From positions 6,448,001 through 6,512,000 of the forward strand of contig NZ_JAZHRT010000001.1 in the NCBI RefSeq assembly GCF_036924535.1: DNA of 64,000 bases, in the 5' to 3' direction. A program made the translations under genes and the position numbers. Below the pieces are notes generated by a model that had not been told where the DNA came from, made no database searches, and saw nothing but the letters and a program-made list of their open reading frames with translations. The stretch is from Bradyrhizobium sp. AZCC 2262 (GTDB taxonomy: Bacteria > Pseudomonadota > Alphaproteobacteria > Rhizobiales > Xanthobacteraceae). This document shows, in pieces, positions 34,976 to 43,645 of the stretch (positions are counted from its first letter, which is position 1; each line of letters begins with the position of its first letter).

Positions 34976-35302
34976 CTAATTTGCGATCACAGGGAGCAGT
35001 TTTACGCGCTGCTCGACATTAACGTGGTCAATCGTCAGCCGGCCATTCGGGTCGATCGCCGCCTTCATGGCCGCCGGGCGACCGGTTTCGAGAAATTGCT
35101 GCAGGACGGCACGGTTTTCGTCCGAAAGCGCAAAGAGCCCGCGCATCAATTCAAAAAATCCCGGTTCTTCCGCGACATAGAGCAGTTCACGCAGTTCCGC
35201 GCCGGTATATTGACCCAATGCCGTCAAAAGCCATTCGGTTTGGTCATTCGGATCGCTCTCAGGCACGCGATTCAGATAGTAGACGACCGATTCCGCACTC
35301 AT
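34976..35302 (-). CDS. Small hypothetical protein upstream of the XRE regulator
   Basis: From ATG at 35302 (GGGGGA upstream) the product is 108 residues: MSAESVVYYLNRVPESDPND, then WLLTALGQYTGAELRELLYV and a mixed C-terminus with DPNGRLTIDHVN. A GTG at 35332 with GGAGGG upstream would add ten residues. The protein is acidic, without Cys, signal peptide or membrane segment, and matches no family I know. It precedes the XRE gene by 59 bases on the same strand. Confidence 0.65.
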   Translation of the reverse strand: MSAESVVYYLNRVPESDPNDQTEWLLTALGQYTGAELRELLYVAEEPGFFELMRGLFALSDENRAVLQQFLETGRPAAMKAAIDPNGRLTIDHVNVEQRVKLLPVIAN

Positions 35303-35569
35303 TTCATCCCCCGGTACCTCGTGATAGCTCACAGGCCCTCCGCATCCGGACGGCTTTCTGGCAGCTAGCTCCCGAGTTTAACATTGCGGCGGCCTTCGTG
35401 ATTTCAGCGTGATCGCAAGCGCGGCGACGCCCGAAATTCGATTCCGCGGTTCCCATCTGGTTGGGGTGTTCCGAACTGGTGCAGTTGGGCGCAGCCTGGC
35501 GCAACATTCTTTCGTCGTGCAAATGAGCGGCCGGCGATTCCCGTTGCCTCAACCGCCTCACCGCGAAAA

Positions 35570-37210
35570 TCAGAAGGCCTTCGCGATGGCGCGCTGGGCG
35601 TCCTGCTGAATTGTCTTCAGATGGTCCTGGTCCCGGAAACTCTCGGCGTAGATCTTGTAGACGTCTTCGGTGCCCGATGGCCGCGCGGCAAACCATCCCG
35701 CCTCCGACTCGACCTTGATGCCGCCGAACGATTGATCGTTACCCGGCGCCCGGGTCCGAATCGCGCTGACCGGTTCACCGGCAAGCTGGCGCATGTCGAG
35801 TTGCTCCGGCCCGAGCGCCTTCAGCGCGCTCTTTTGTTTTGGCGTTGCCGGCACGTCGATCCGCTCGTAGTAGGGCACGCCTAGTTCGGCCGTGAGGGTG
35901 GCAAACAACTGGCTTGGATCGCGGCCGGTTCGGCCGAGGATTTCGGCGGCGAGCAGCCCCATTACCATGCCGTCCTTGTCGGTCGTCCAGACCGAGCCGT
36001 CGCGCTTGAGAAACGATGCGCCGGCGCTTTCCTCGCCGGCGAATCCGAACGCGCCGGTGCCGAGGCCCTCGACGAACCATTTGAAGCCGACCGGGGTTTC
36101 GACCAGCCTGCGGTTCAGCTTACCTGCGACACGGTCGATGATCGAACTGGAGACGATGGTCTTGCCGATCGCGGCCTCCTTGCTCCATTGCGGCCGGTGC
36201 CCGAACAGATAGGCGATCGCAGCCGCAAGAAAATGGTTCGGATTCATCAGGCCGCCCGTGCGCGTCACGATACCGTGCCGATCGGCGTCGGTGTCATTGG
36301 CAAAGGCAACGTCGAATCTGTCGCGCATCGCGATCAGGCTCGCCATCGCGAACGGCGAGGAGCAGTCCATGCGGATTTTTCCATCCCAATCCGCCGTCAT
36401 GAAACGGAACGTCGGATCGACGGCGTTGTTGACGATGGTCGCATCGATTCCATAACGCTCGATCAGCGGCGCCCAGTAGTGAACCGCCGCGCCGCCGAGC
36501 GGATCGATGCCGATTTTCACGCCCGATGACTTGATCAGCGCCATGTCCACGGCATTGCCGAGATCGGCGACATAGGGGGTGATGTAGTCGTGCAAATGCG
36601 TCGAGGGCGCCTTGCGGGCGCGCTCATACGGCATCCGCGCAACGCCCTTCATACCGGCTTCCATGTAGGCGTTGGCGGCCTTTTCGACCTTGGCCGTCAC
36701 GTCGGTGTCGGCCGGGCCGCCATGCGGCGGGTTATATTTGTACCCGCCATCCTCGGGCGGATTGTGCGACGGCGTGATGACAACGCCATCAGCAAGTCCG
36801 CTGGTTCGGCCCCTGTTGTAGCTCAGGATCGCATGCGAGATGACGGGCGTCGGGGTGTAGCCGCCGCGCTCGTCGATCATGATATCGACCCCGTTGGCGG
36901 CAAACACTTCCACCGCGCTAGCCAACGCCGGCTCGGCGAGCGCATGGGTATCGATGCCGACGAACAGCGGACCGGTCAGTCCCGTCTCGCGGCGGTGATC
37001 GCAGATCGCCTGCGTCGTCGCCAGGATATGATTTTCGTTGAACGAGTTCTTCAGCGATGTCCCGCGATGCCCCGAGGTTCCGAAGGCGACGCGCTGGGTG
37101 GGATCGGACGGATCCGGTTTCGACGCGAAATAGGCCGTCACCAACTGCGGCACGTTGACAAGGGAGGCGGGATCGACCGGTTTGCCGGCAGCGGGATTGG
37201 GGGCAGTCAC
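35570..37210 (-). CDS. pgm: Phosphoglucomutase, alpha-D-glucose phosphate specific
   Basis: A 546-residue protein of normal length for the bacterial Pgm family. It interconverts glucose 1-phosphate and glucose 6-phosphate for glycogen and exopolysaccharide metabolism. It has the FGTSGHRGTSL start motif, the phosphoserine loop ITPSHNPPEDGG (Ser148), the metal-binding NDTDADRHG, and the sugar-binding GEESAGASFL. All four functional regions of the alpha-phosphohexomutase family are intact. It stands alone; the 267 bases between it and the upstream-facing small gene hold no gene that I can support. Confidence 0.96.
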   Translation of the reverse strand: MTAPNPAAGKPVDPASLVNVPQLVTAYFASKPDPSDPTQRVAFGTSGHRGTSLKNSFNENHILATTQAICDHRRETGLTGPLFVGIDTHALAEPALASAVEVFAANGVDIMIDERGGYTPTPVISHAILSYNRGRTSGLADGVVITPSHNPPEDGGYKYNPPHGGPADTDVTAKVEKAANAYMEAGMKGVARMPYERARKAPSTHLHDYITPYVADLGNAVDMALIKSSGVKIGIDPLGGAAVHYWAPLIERYGIDATIVNNAVDPTFRFMTADWDGKIRMDCSSPFAMASLIAMRDRFDVAFANDTDADRHGIVTRTGGLMNPNHFLAAAIAYLFGHRPQWSKEAAIGKTIVSSSIIDRVAGKLNRRLVETPVGFKWFVEGLGTGAFGFAGEESAGASFLKRDGSVWTTDKDGMVMGLLAAEILGRTGRDPSQLFATLTAELGVPYYERIDVPATPKQKSALKALGPEQLDMRQLAGEPVSAIRTRAPGNDQSFGGIKVESEAGWFAARPSGTEDVYKIYAESFRDQDHLKTIQQDAQRAIAKAF

Positions 37211-37312
37211 ATGACCTCACGGGAATAGGTGGTTCGCCGGATTATACGTAGAAGCGACGGCGTGGGCAAAATTGGGCATGATGCCTCCGAAGCGAGCCCG
37301 ACGCAGCCTTCA

Positions 37313-37567
37313 CTAGTAAACGCCGCGTTGCCGAGGCAGTTTCCTGCCGCCCTGCGCGAAATACGGATTGTTCAGGCACTGTGCCGCGCGGCCCGACGCG
37401 GACGCCGCGCACTGCGCCAGTGATGTAAAGCTGCAGTCGATATAACCGCCGTCAATGCCGTAGGTCTGCAGGCAAACCGGGTAGTTTGGATCATAGGTCT
37501 GGGCGCGCGCGGGCGCGGCGACCAGCACCGTTCCGGTCGTCAAAATTGTGCAAGCCAATACGCGCAT
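37313..37567 (-). CDS. DUF3551 family secreted protein
   Basis: An 84-residue protein from ATG at 37567 (GAAGGAG six bases upstream). The signal peptide MRVLACTILTTGTVLVAAPA ends ARA. The mature part is the DUF3551 pattern: YDPNYPVCLQTYGIDGGYID followed by CSFTSLAQCAASASGRAAQC and NPYF, with four Cys likely forming two disulfides. The family is strongly expanded in Bradyrhizobium and related genera and has no known function. It is therefore a useful taxonomic marker here. Confidence 0.88.
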   Translation of the reverse strand: MRVLACTILTTGTVLVAAPARAQTYDPNYPVCLQTYGIDGGYIDCSFTSLAQCAASASGRAAQCLNNPYFAQGGRKLPRQRGVY

Positions 37568-37634
37568 TGGGAACTCCTTCGGGACAGTCGGACAAGCCAA
37601 TGGAGCTTGATTGCTTCCAACCCCGGAAGAGAGC

Positions 37635-38132
37635 TTAGCATGCGCCCGCCGTTTGGACGAATTCCGACATCGGCTCATCGCAACTCGCCTGATAATTCTT
37701 CAACGCGCAACGCATGTCGTCGGGCAACATCATCGATTTGTGATCCACCAGCGAGGTCGTCACCGTCACGAAGGTGGCGCGTACGCATTCGGCGCCATCC
37801 CTGAACGCGTGAACCGTGAGCTTCACCGAGGTGCGTCCGATATCGCGCACGATGACTGCGACGTCGAGAACGTCCCCCATGCTGCTGGGCTTGGCGAAAT
37901 CCGCCGAGACGTGCGCGTAGCCGAGGCCGGTCCGCCGTGTTCCGACCAGCTCATGATAGGGCAATCCCAGCGCATCGCCGTACCAGTCCTCGATCACACC
38001 GTTGAACAGGTTGAGATATTCCGGCGTGTAGACGATTCCGGCCGGATCGCAGGAGCCGAAGCGTATGCGGAGGCGCGTGCGCCAGACGCCGCTCGGCAAC
38101 CCGGAGAGTGTCATGGAATCAAAACGGGCCAT
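37635..38132 (-). CDS. Hotdog-fold thioesterase (4-hydroxybenzoyl-CoA thioesterase type)
   Basis: A 165-residue single hotdog domain. The motif RFGSCDPAGIVYTPEYLNLF carries the Asp-Pro-(A/S)-G-I-V-Y signature of 4-hydroxybenzoyl-CoA and YbgC-type thioesterases, with Asp as the catalytic residue. It should hydrolyse an acyl-CoA in the cytoplasm. It faces away from the marR gene, and a predicted operator lies 17 bases before its ATG, so it is probably the leftmost member of the aromatic regulon. It may release free acid or recycle CoA from dead-end intermediates. The start at 38132 has only a weak ribosome binding site. Confidence 0.88.
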   Translation of the reverse strand: MARFDSMTLSGLPSGVWRTRLRIRFGSCDPAGIVYTPEYLNLFNGVIEDWYGDALGLPYHELVGTRRTGLGYAHVSADFAKPSSMGDVLDVAVIVRDIGRTSVKLTVHAFRDGAECVRATFVTVTTSLVDHKSMMLPDDMRCALKNYQASCDEPMSEFVQTAGAC

Positions 38133-38148
38133 ACAGGGGGCTCATTTT

Positions 38149-38167
38149 AGTTTAGGCATAAAGTATT
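38149..38167. promoter_or_regulatory. Predicted MarR operator, site 1 (before the thioesterase gene)
   Basis: The sequence AGTTTAGGCATAAAGTATT is an imperfect palindrome (TTTA-N4-TAAA core). Its minus-strand half-site AATACTTTA is identical in sites 3 and 4. It lies 17 bases upstream of the thioesterase start and 334 bases upstream of the marR start. The assignment to the MarR protein is inferred from position. Confidence 0.6.
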
Positions 38168-38409
38168 ATTTTATAGCCGGGCCGGCGTGCAAAGTCGAGC
38201 GTTGAAGTCCTCCATACGCCATGTTCCGCCCGATGGGCGATTCCGCATTGAGGCGCCGGGTCGCATTTTTTGGAGATTTTACGCTGTTTCTTGTATGGAC
38301 AGGACCCGCCTCGCTTGCCCCGCCACGATATCCTCTACTACGGTCGTGGGCGCTTCGAGCAACCGAACCCGGGAGCGGGACCGTTCAGATCTCCTCGTAC
38401 CGAACACTT

Positions 38410-38428
38410 GATTTGGTCTTAAAGGATT
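38410..38428. promoter_or_regulatory. Predicted MarR operator, site 2 (before marR itself)
   Basis: GATTTGGTCTTAAAGGATT matches site 3 (AGTTTAGGCTTAAAGTATT) at 14 of 19 positions and lies 72 bases upstream of the marR ATG. If functional it would give autoregulation, which is usual in this family. It is the weakest palindrome of the five. Confidence 0.45.
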
Positions 38429-38500
38429 TACACGTTTGTTTCAGAAACCTTTGATGCCGATCCGCTCGGCCGCACAGGAAATTTCGGGAGACCTGGATTG

Positions 38501-39010
38501 ATGGCCGGCAAGGAGCTCGCGCTGATCGACGAAGCGAACATGACCGAGGAAGACGCGGATAACCGCGCTCAGGTCAGGGTTTGGCTTCGCCTCCTTGCCT
38601 GTACGTCGTTGATCGGCGCGGACCTTCGGCGCCAGTTCCGCGAAGAGTTCGACTTCACGATGCCGCGCTTTGATGTTCTGGCACAGCTCGATCGCGAGCC
38701 CGTTGGGCTGGTGCTGGGTGAGCTGCCGAAGCGCCTGATGGTCACGGCCGGAAATCTCACTCCGATCGTGGATCGCCTGGTCGAAGACGGTTTCATCACG
38801 CGGTCGCCGTCGCCGCTCGACCGTCGCGTGCAGATCGTCTGCATGACGGCCGAGGGCAGGAAGGCGTTCAGGCGGATGGCAAAGAAGCATGGCCGCTGGC
38901 TGGCTTCGCTGCTGGCCGAATTTCCGAAAGAACGGCTCGACGGATTGGTCAGGGAACTCGACGACCTGAAGAACGCCGTGAAGCGCGCGATAGAGCAAGA
39001 CCGCCCTTGA
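38501..39010 (+). CDS. MarR-family transcriptional regulator of the catabolic island
   Basis: A 169-residue winged-helix protein. It shows the dimerisation helix VWLRLLACTSLIGADLRRQF, the DNA-binding helices PRFDVLAQLDREPVGLVLGE and KRLMVTAGNLTPIVDRLVED, and the wing SPLDRRVQIVCMTAEGRKAF. ATG at 38501 is preceded by GGGAG; a TTG directly before it would add one residue. MarR proteins next to aromatic acyl-CoA ligases, such as BadR and CouR in Rhodopseudomonas, often respond to a CoA thioester or aromatic acid. Together with the five repeated palindromes this suggests it is the regulator of genes from 37.6 to beyond 61 kb. Confidence 0.92.
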   Translation: MAGKELALIDEANMTEEDADNRAQVRVWLRLLACTSLIGADLRRQFREEFDFTMPRFDVLAQLDREPVGLVLGELPKRLMVTAGNLTPIVDRLVEDGFITRSPSPLDRRVQIVCMTAEGRKAFRRMAKKHGRWLASLLAEFPKERLDGLVRELDDLKNAVKRAIEQDRP

Positions 39011-39024
39011 TATGCGCTGCAAGG

Positions 39025-40668
39025 CTAGCGGCGCAACTTGTATCCGGCGGCGTCGCGGTCCCAGGTGTCGGGCGTTTTTCCGGCCTCGCGCAGCGCGACC
39101 TTTCGGATCTTGCCGTTCTCGGTGAGCGGCATTTCGGTGACGATCCGGACAAACCGCGGCACCGCGAAATAGGCCATCTTGCCCTCGCAATGCCTGACGA
39201 CATCGATCGGCTCCAGCGCATGGCCAGGTTCGAGCTGGACGGCGGCCGCAACCTCGTCCTCGACGAGCTCAGACGGCAGCGGATAGACGGCGCAGGCAGC
39301 GATCGCGGGGTGCTTCAGCAGCACCTGCTCCACCTCCCAGGATGAAACATTCTCGCCGCGCCGGCGGATGGAATCCTTCATCCGGTCGACGAAGCGGTAG
39401 TGGCCGTCCGCATCGCGCACGACGCGGTCGCCGGTGTGGAACCAGCGATTTCGCCAGGCTTCGGCCGTCTTGTCCGGCATTCCGAAATAGCCCGTCGAGA
39501 ATGCGAGCGGCTCGCGCGAGCGTAGTAACAGCTCGCCGACCTCACCGTCAGGGAGAGGCGCGTCGTCGGAACCGGCGATGCAGGCCTCCACGCCCTCGAC
39601 GAGATGACCCATCGTGCCGGGGCGATCGGACGGGATGGAGCTTGCGAACACGAAATTCGTTTCGGTCGAGCCGTAGCCGTCGAGCAGCGGCACACCGAAG
39701 CGTTCGAGAAACGGACCGTGAAATTGACCGGGGACGCCGCCGCCGAGCGCGACCCGCAGGAAATGCGCGGTGTCGTCGGCGGATTTCGGCTGCGCCAGCA
39801 GCATCACGGCCATCGCGCCGAGGAGATAGCCGACGGTTGCCTGATGCCGTCGCGCCGCTGCCCAGAAACCGGAGGCGGAGAATTTCGGTTCGAGCACGTA
39901 GGTGCAGCCGTTCAGCAGCGCCTGATAGAATGCGTTCAGCGCATTGGTGTGGAATAGCGGCAGCGTCGTGAACAGCACATCGCCCTCGCGGATCTCGAGC
40001 GCGCGCGCCGAGTGGACGCCCCACCAGAACATCTGCGCCTGCGGGCAGCAGACGCCCTTGGAAGGCCCCGTGGTGCCGGATGTATAGAGAATTACGACCG
40101 TGTCGTCCGGCCGCACGGGCGCGGGCGAGGCCCCCTCGCCGAGCGCGAGCAGCGGCGAGGTCGATCCCGGCGCAACCGAAGACGCGGCCCTATCGCCGAT
40201 TGTCCAGACAAGATCCGGCGGGGCGACATCGCCTTCCAGCGTTTCGATGGCCGGCATAAAGCCAGACTCGATCACCAGCAGTTTCGGCGTGGAGTTGCGC
40301 AGGATGTGGCTGAGCTGGAAGCCGCGCAGCGCGGTGTTGATCGGCACCGTCACGGCGCCCATCCAGGCGCAGCCGAGATAGACTTCCAAAAATTCCGGCC
40401 GGTTCGAGCACATCAGCGCGACACGGTCGCCGGCCTGAACCCCGGCGCGCAGCAGGCGGCCCGCGGATGCGGCTGCGATCGCAGCCGTCTCGGCATAGCT
40501 CCATCGTGTTTCGCCGAAGACGAACAGGGTGCGGTCGCGGTATTGGGCGGCCTGCCGCGTCAGAATTGTCGAGAGAATCCGGCCCGCCGGCGGGAAGCGC
40601 TCAGTCGCCTGCGACCAGATCGGCCCACCCGGCCGCTGCCTGGCCGCGCTGCTATTACCTGCCTGCAC
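39025..40668 (-). CDS. AMP-forming acyl-CoA ligase 1
   Basis: A 547-residue ANL-superfamily enzyme starting at GTG 40668 with AGGAGG five bases upstream. It has the P-loop ILYTSGTTGPSKGVC, the aromatic/adenine motif LLDGYGSTETNFV, the hinge WFHTGDRVVRDADGHYRFVD, and the catalytic Lys in MPLTENGKIRK. It activates a carboxylic acid as the acyl-AMP and then the CoA ester. Its general look is that of carnitine/crotonobetaine-type or aryl ligases, and the acid is not predictable. It faces ligase 2 across 171 bases that hold operator site 3. Its stop lies 14 bases from the end of the convergent marR gene. Confidence 0.93.
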   Translation of the reverse strand: MQAGNSSAARQRPGGPIWSQATERFPPAGRILSTILTRQAAQYRDRTLFVFGETRWSYAETAAIAAASAGRLLRAGVQAGDRVALMCSNRPEFLEVYLGCAWMGAVTVPINTALRGFQLSHILRNSTPKLLVIESGFMPAIETLEGDVAPPDLVWTIGDRAASSVAPGSTSPLLALGEGASPAPVRPDDTVVILYTSGTTGPSKGVCCPQAQMFWWGVHSARALEIREGDVLFTTLPLFHTNALNAFYQALLNGCTYVLEPKFSASGFWAAARRHQATVGYLLGAMAVMLLAQPKSADDTAHFLRVALGGGVPGQFHGPFLERFGVPLLDGYGSTETNFVFASSIPSDRPGTMGHLVEGVEACIAGSDDAPLPDGEVGELLLRSREPLAFSTGYFGMPDKTAEAWRNRWFHTGDRVVRDADGHYRFVDRMKDSIRRRGENVSSWEVEQVLLKHPAIAACAVYPLPSELVEDEVAAAVQLEPGHALEPIDVVRHCEGKMAYFAVPRFVRIVTEMPLTENGKIRKVALREAGKTPDTWDRDAAGYKLRR

Positions 40669-40728
40669 CCGCGCCTCCTGAGTTTTCGCCGGGTCGATCT
40701 GCGATAGATCGCACTTGGCCGACCAGAT

Positions 40729-40747
40729 AGTTTAGGCTTAAAGTATT
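40729..40747. promoter_or_regulatory. Predicted MarR operator, site 3 (between the two ligase genes)
   Basis: AGTTTAGGCTTAAAGTATT differs from site 1 at a single base, although the flanking sequence is unrelated. It lies 60 bases from the start of the leftward ligase and 92 bases from the rightward one, well placed to control both divergent promoters. Confidence 0.62.
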
Positions 40748-40839
40748 CACGAAACCTGTCGCCGCAGCAAGGACTGCGTCCGGGTTCCGGTTGCCATCCC
40801 TTGTGGCGGCTGGAGGCATCAACAGGAGCTGTGTCCGCA

Positions 40840-42459
40840 ATGAGCCTCGACACGTATCGATCGCCATCCGATGCCTTCGCAGCCACGGCCGCGAGGCGGC
40901 CGGACGCGCCATTCCTGCTCGCGCCAGCAAGCGCAGGACTGCCCTACGCGCCGCAAGGATTCAGAATCGAATACGGCGCCTTCAAGACCGAGGTAGACCG
41001 GCTGCGCGCCGAATACGCGGCCGCCGGCTATGGACGCGGGGCGCGGGTTGCGTTGCTGCTTGAAAATCGCCCGGTCTTCTTCCTGCATTGGCTCGCGCTC
41101 AATGCGCTCGGCGTTTCGATCGTTCCGATCAATCCCGATGTTCGGCCCGACGAATTATCCTTCCAGCTTGAGCTGTCGCAGGCCGATCTGCTGGTGGCGG
41201 CATCAGATCGTATGCAGGTGACAAAGGGGGCGGAGCTCGGGCGCGCCCGCCTGATCGATACCGACAGCCGCATCCCACCGTGCCAGACGGATGTCAACGC
41301 CCAGGATGCCGAGTTCAACGGCGAATGCGCGCTGCTGTTCACGTCAGGCAGCACCGGCAAGCCCAAGGGCTGCATGCTTTCGAACCGCTATTTCCTCCAG
41401 GTCGCCGACTGGTATCTCGCACAGGGCGGCGTGGCCGAGCTGCAGGCGGACCGCGAGATTAACCTGACGCCGTTGCCGATGTTTCACATGAACGCACTCG
41501 GCTGCAGCGCAGTCGGCATGATGGTGCTCGGCGGCGCCGTGGTTCCGCTCGACCGCTTTCACGCCAACCGCTGGTGGCAGTGCGTGGCCGACACCGGCGC
41601 GACCGTCGTGCATTGTCTCGGCGTCATTCCCGCCATTCTGCTTCAGTTGCCCGTGACCGAGGTGGAACGGCAACATCGCGTGCGCTTCGCCTTCGCGCCA
41701 GGCGTCGATGTCCGCCACCGCGCCACCTTCGAGGAGCGCTACCGCATCCCGATCGTCGAGGCCTGGGCGATGACCGAGACCGGAGGTGCTGCGGCCACCA
41801 CCACCGCGCGCGAACCGGCGGGCTTTGGCGCGCGCTGCGTCGGCCGACCATCTGACGGCATGGAGTATCGCCTCGTTGACGATCAGGGCACCGATGTCGC
41901 GCTTGGGAAACCCGGCGAATTGCTGGTCCGCGCCAAGGGTGAAGATGCCCGCGCGGGATTCTTCAGCGGTTACCTGAAAGACGAAGAAGCCACCGAGGCC
42001 GCATGGCAGGACGGCTGGTTCCACACCGGGGACCTGGTCTTCGTCGACAAAGACGGGCTGATGTATTTCTTCGATCGCAAGAAGACCATCGTGCGGCGCA
42101 GCGGCGAGAACATCGGCGTGCTCGAGGTCGAAAGCGCGCTTTACATGGACACACGCATTGGCGGCTGCGCGGTGACACCCGTCCCCGACGACATCCGCGG
42201 CGAGGAGGTTTTTGCTTTCATCGTGCCGAATGAAAAGATCGACGACGCAGCCGCGCTGGCGGCCTCGATCGTCAAGACCTGCGCCGAGCGCCTCGCCTAT
42301 CACAAGGTGCCCGGCTACATCGCCATCGTCGACGAATTGCCGTTGTCGTCAACACGCAAGCTCGCCCGGGGCGAGATCAAGACGCTCGCGGCTGCGGCCG
42401 TCAGCGCCAACCGCGCAATCGACATGCGCGCGCTGAAAGCGAAGCTGCGCCACGCCTGA
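40840..42459 (+). CDS. AMP-forming acyl-CoA ligase 2
   Basis: A 539-residue ANL enzyme from ATG at 40840; an in-frame TTG at 40801 and a GTG at 40831 are alternatives. Motifs are LLFTSGSTGKPKGCMLSNR, VEAWAMTETGGAA, WFHTGDLVFVDKDGLMYFFD and the C-terminal LPLSSTRKLARGE carrying the likely catalytic Lys. It is a paralogue of ligase 1 with a different binding pocket, so the two probably activate different acids or successive intermediates. It ends one base before the stop of the convergent ABC binding-protein gene. Confidence 0.93.
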   Translation: MSLDTYRSPSDAFAATAARRPDAPFLLAPASAGLPYAPQGFRIEYGAFKTEVDRLRAEYAAAGYGRGARVALLLENRPVFFLHWLALNALGVSIVPINPDVRPDELSFQLELSQADLLVAASDRMQVTKGAELGRARLIDTDSRIPPCQTDVNAQDAEFNGECALLFTSGSTGKPKGCMLSNRYFLQVADWYLAQGGVAELQADREINLTPLPMFHMNALGCSAVGMMVLGGAVVPLDRFHANRWWQCVADTGATVVHCLGVIPAILLQLPVTEVERQHRVRFAFAPGVDVRHRATFEERYRIPIVEAWAMTETGGAAATTTAREPAGFGARCVGRPSDGMEYRLVDDQGTDVALGKPGELLVRAKGEDARAGFFSGYLKDEEATEAAWQDGWFHTGDLVFVDKDGLMYFFDRKKTIVRRSGENIGVLEVESALYMDTRIGGCAVTPVPDDIRGEEVFAFIVPNEKIDDAAALAASIVKTCAERLAYHKVPGYIAIVDELPLSSTRKLARGEIKTLAAAAVSANRAIDMRALKAKLRHA

Positions 42460-42460
42460 G

Positions 42461-43618
42461 TTACGGCAGCAGCCTGTATTTCCCGTTTTCGATCTGGACC
42501 AAGATCCGCGCGCGATCGTCGACGCCGTGGCGGTCGGCCGGCGTGTAGGTGTAGATGCCGTGCGTGCCCACGACCTCCTTGGTCGTGAACAGCGCCTCGC
42601 GGAGCGCGTTGCGGAAGACGGGCGTGCCGGGTGTCGCGCCCGTCGCCTTTGCGCGCTTGGCGGCATCCATGAACACCAGCCAGCCATCGAACGCATAGGG
42701 TGAAAACGCATCGGCCGGCGCCTCGCCATTGGCTTTCTCATAAGCCGCACGGAATGCGAGAACGACCTTGCGGATTGGATTGCTCTCGGGAAGCTGTTCG
42801 CCCGCCGTCACCGGTCCGGTCGGGCAGATGACGCCCTCGGCCGATTTGCCGGCAAGCCGCAGAAAATCTGCACTGATCATGCCGTGATTGCCGTAGAGCG
42901 GGCCCTTGTAGCCGCGCTCGGCCAGCGCGATCACGGGCAGCGCGCCGGGCGTTCCGGTGCCGCCCAGCATGATCGCGTCGGGCCGCGCGGAGATTGCGCG
43001 CAGCACCTGCGCGGTGACCGAGTTGTCCGAACGCGCATAGCGTTCGTTCGCGATCACCTTGATGTCGGCCTTCTCGGCGGCTTGCAGCAGCGAGTTGTAC
43101 ATCAGGTCGCCGAAGGCGTCGGAGAAGCCGATGAACGCTACTGTCTTCACGTTGCGGCCCTTCATGTGATCGACGATGCCGTGAACCAGAAGCGGCGTCG
43201 GCTGCGGCGTTTGCACCACCCACGGCCCGCCCTCCCCGGCCGGCACCGGCGCGATCGGCGAGACCGCCACCATCGGCACCTTCATCTCGATGGCCGCGGT
43301 GGCCATCGCCAGCGTCTGCGGCGCGCCTGATGTGCCGATCAGGAAGTCGACCTTTTCCTGTTCGACCAGCTTGCGGGCGTTGCGCGTCGACGCGGCCGGG
43401 TCAGAGCCGTCATCGAGCTGGATGACACGAACTTTTTCGCCATCGATCTCGCCGACATATACCTGACCCGCCGCCAGTCCCTTGGCGTTCGGCACACCGA
43501 TCGAGGACACCGGCCCGCTCAGGCCGGTGACGAAGCCGACGAGGATTTCGGCGCGCACCGGCGTGACCGCGCCGAGCAGGAGTGCGGCGCCGATCAACAG
43601 TGTCTTCTTGTTTTTCAT
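42461..43618 (-). CDS. ABC transporter substrate-binding protein, branched-chain amino-acid type (first copy)
   Basis: A 385-residue periplasmic binding protein with signal peptide (TLLIGAALLLGAVTPVRA) and a Peripla_BP_6 body beginning EILVGFVTGLSGPVSSIGVP. It is the last gene of the leftward operon that starts with the racemase-fold gene. A clearly related second copy lies at 49622-50770 with the permease genes: both contain LDDGSDP, TRNARKL, KVP and ALPxxALxERGxKG. No permease adjoins this copy, so it probably feeds the same LivHMGF translocon. In this family the ligands are often aromatic acids. Confidence 0.93.
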   Translation of the reverse strand: MKNKKTLLIGAALLLGAVTPVRAEILVGFVTGLSGPVSSIGVPNAKGLAAGQVYVGEIDGEKVRVIQLDDGSDPAASTRNARKLVEQEKVDFLIGTSGAPQTLAMATAAIEMKVPMVAVSPIAPVPAGEGGPWVVQTPQPTPLLVHGIVDHMKGRNVKTVAFIGFSDAFGDLMYNSLLQAAEKADIKVIANERYARSDNSVTAQVLRAISARPDAIMLGGTGTPGALPVIALAERGYKGPLYGNHGMISADFLRLAGKSAEGVICPTGPVTAGEQLPESNPIRKVVLAFRAAYEKANGEAPADAFSPYAFDGWLVFMDAAKRAKATGATPGTPVFRNALREALFTTKEVVGTHGIYTYTPADRHGVDDRARILVQIENGKYRLLP

Positions 43619-43645
43619 GATGTCACTCGATGTGGGAGAGGAGGC

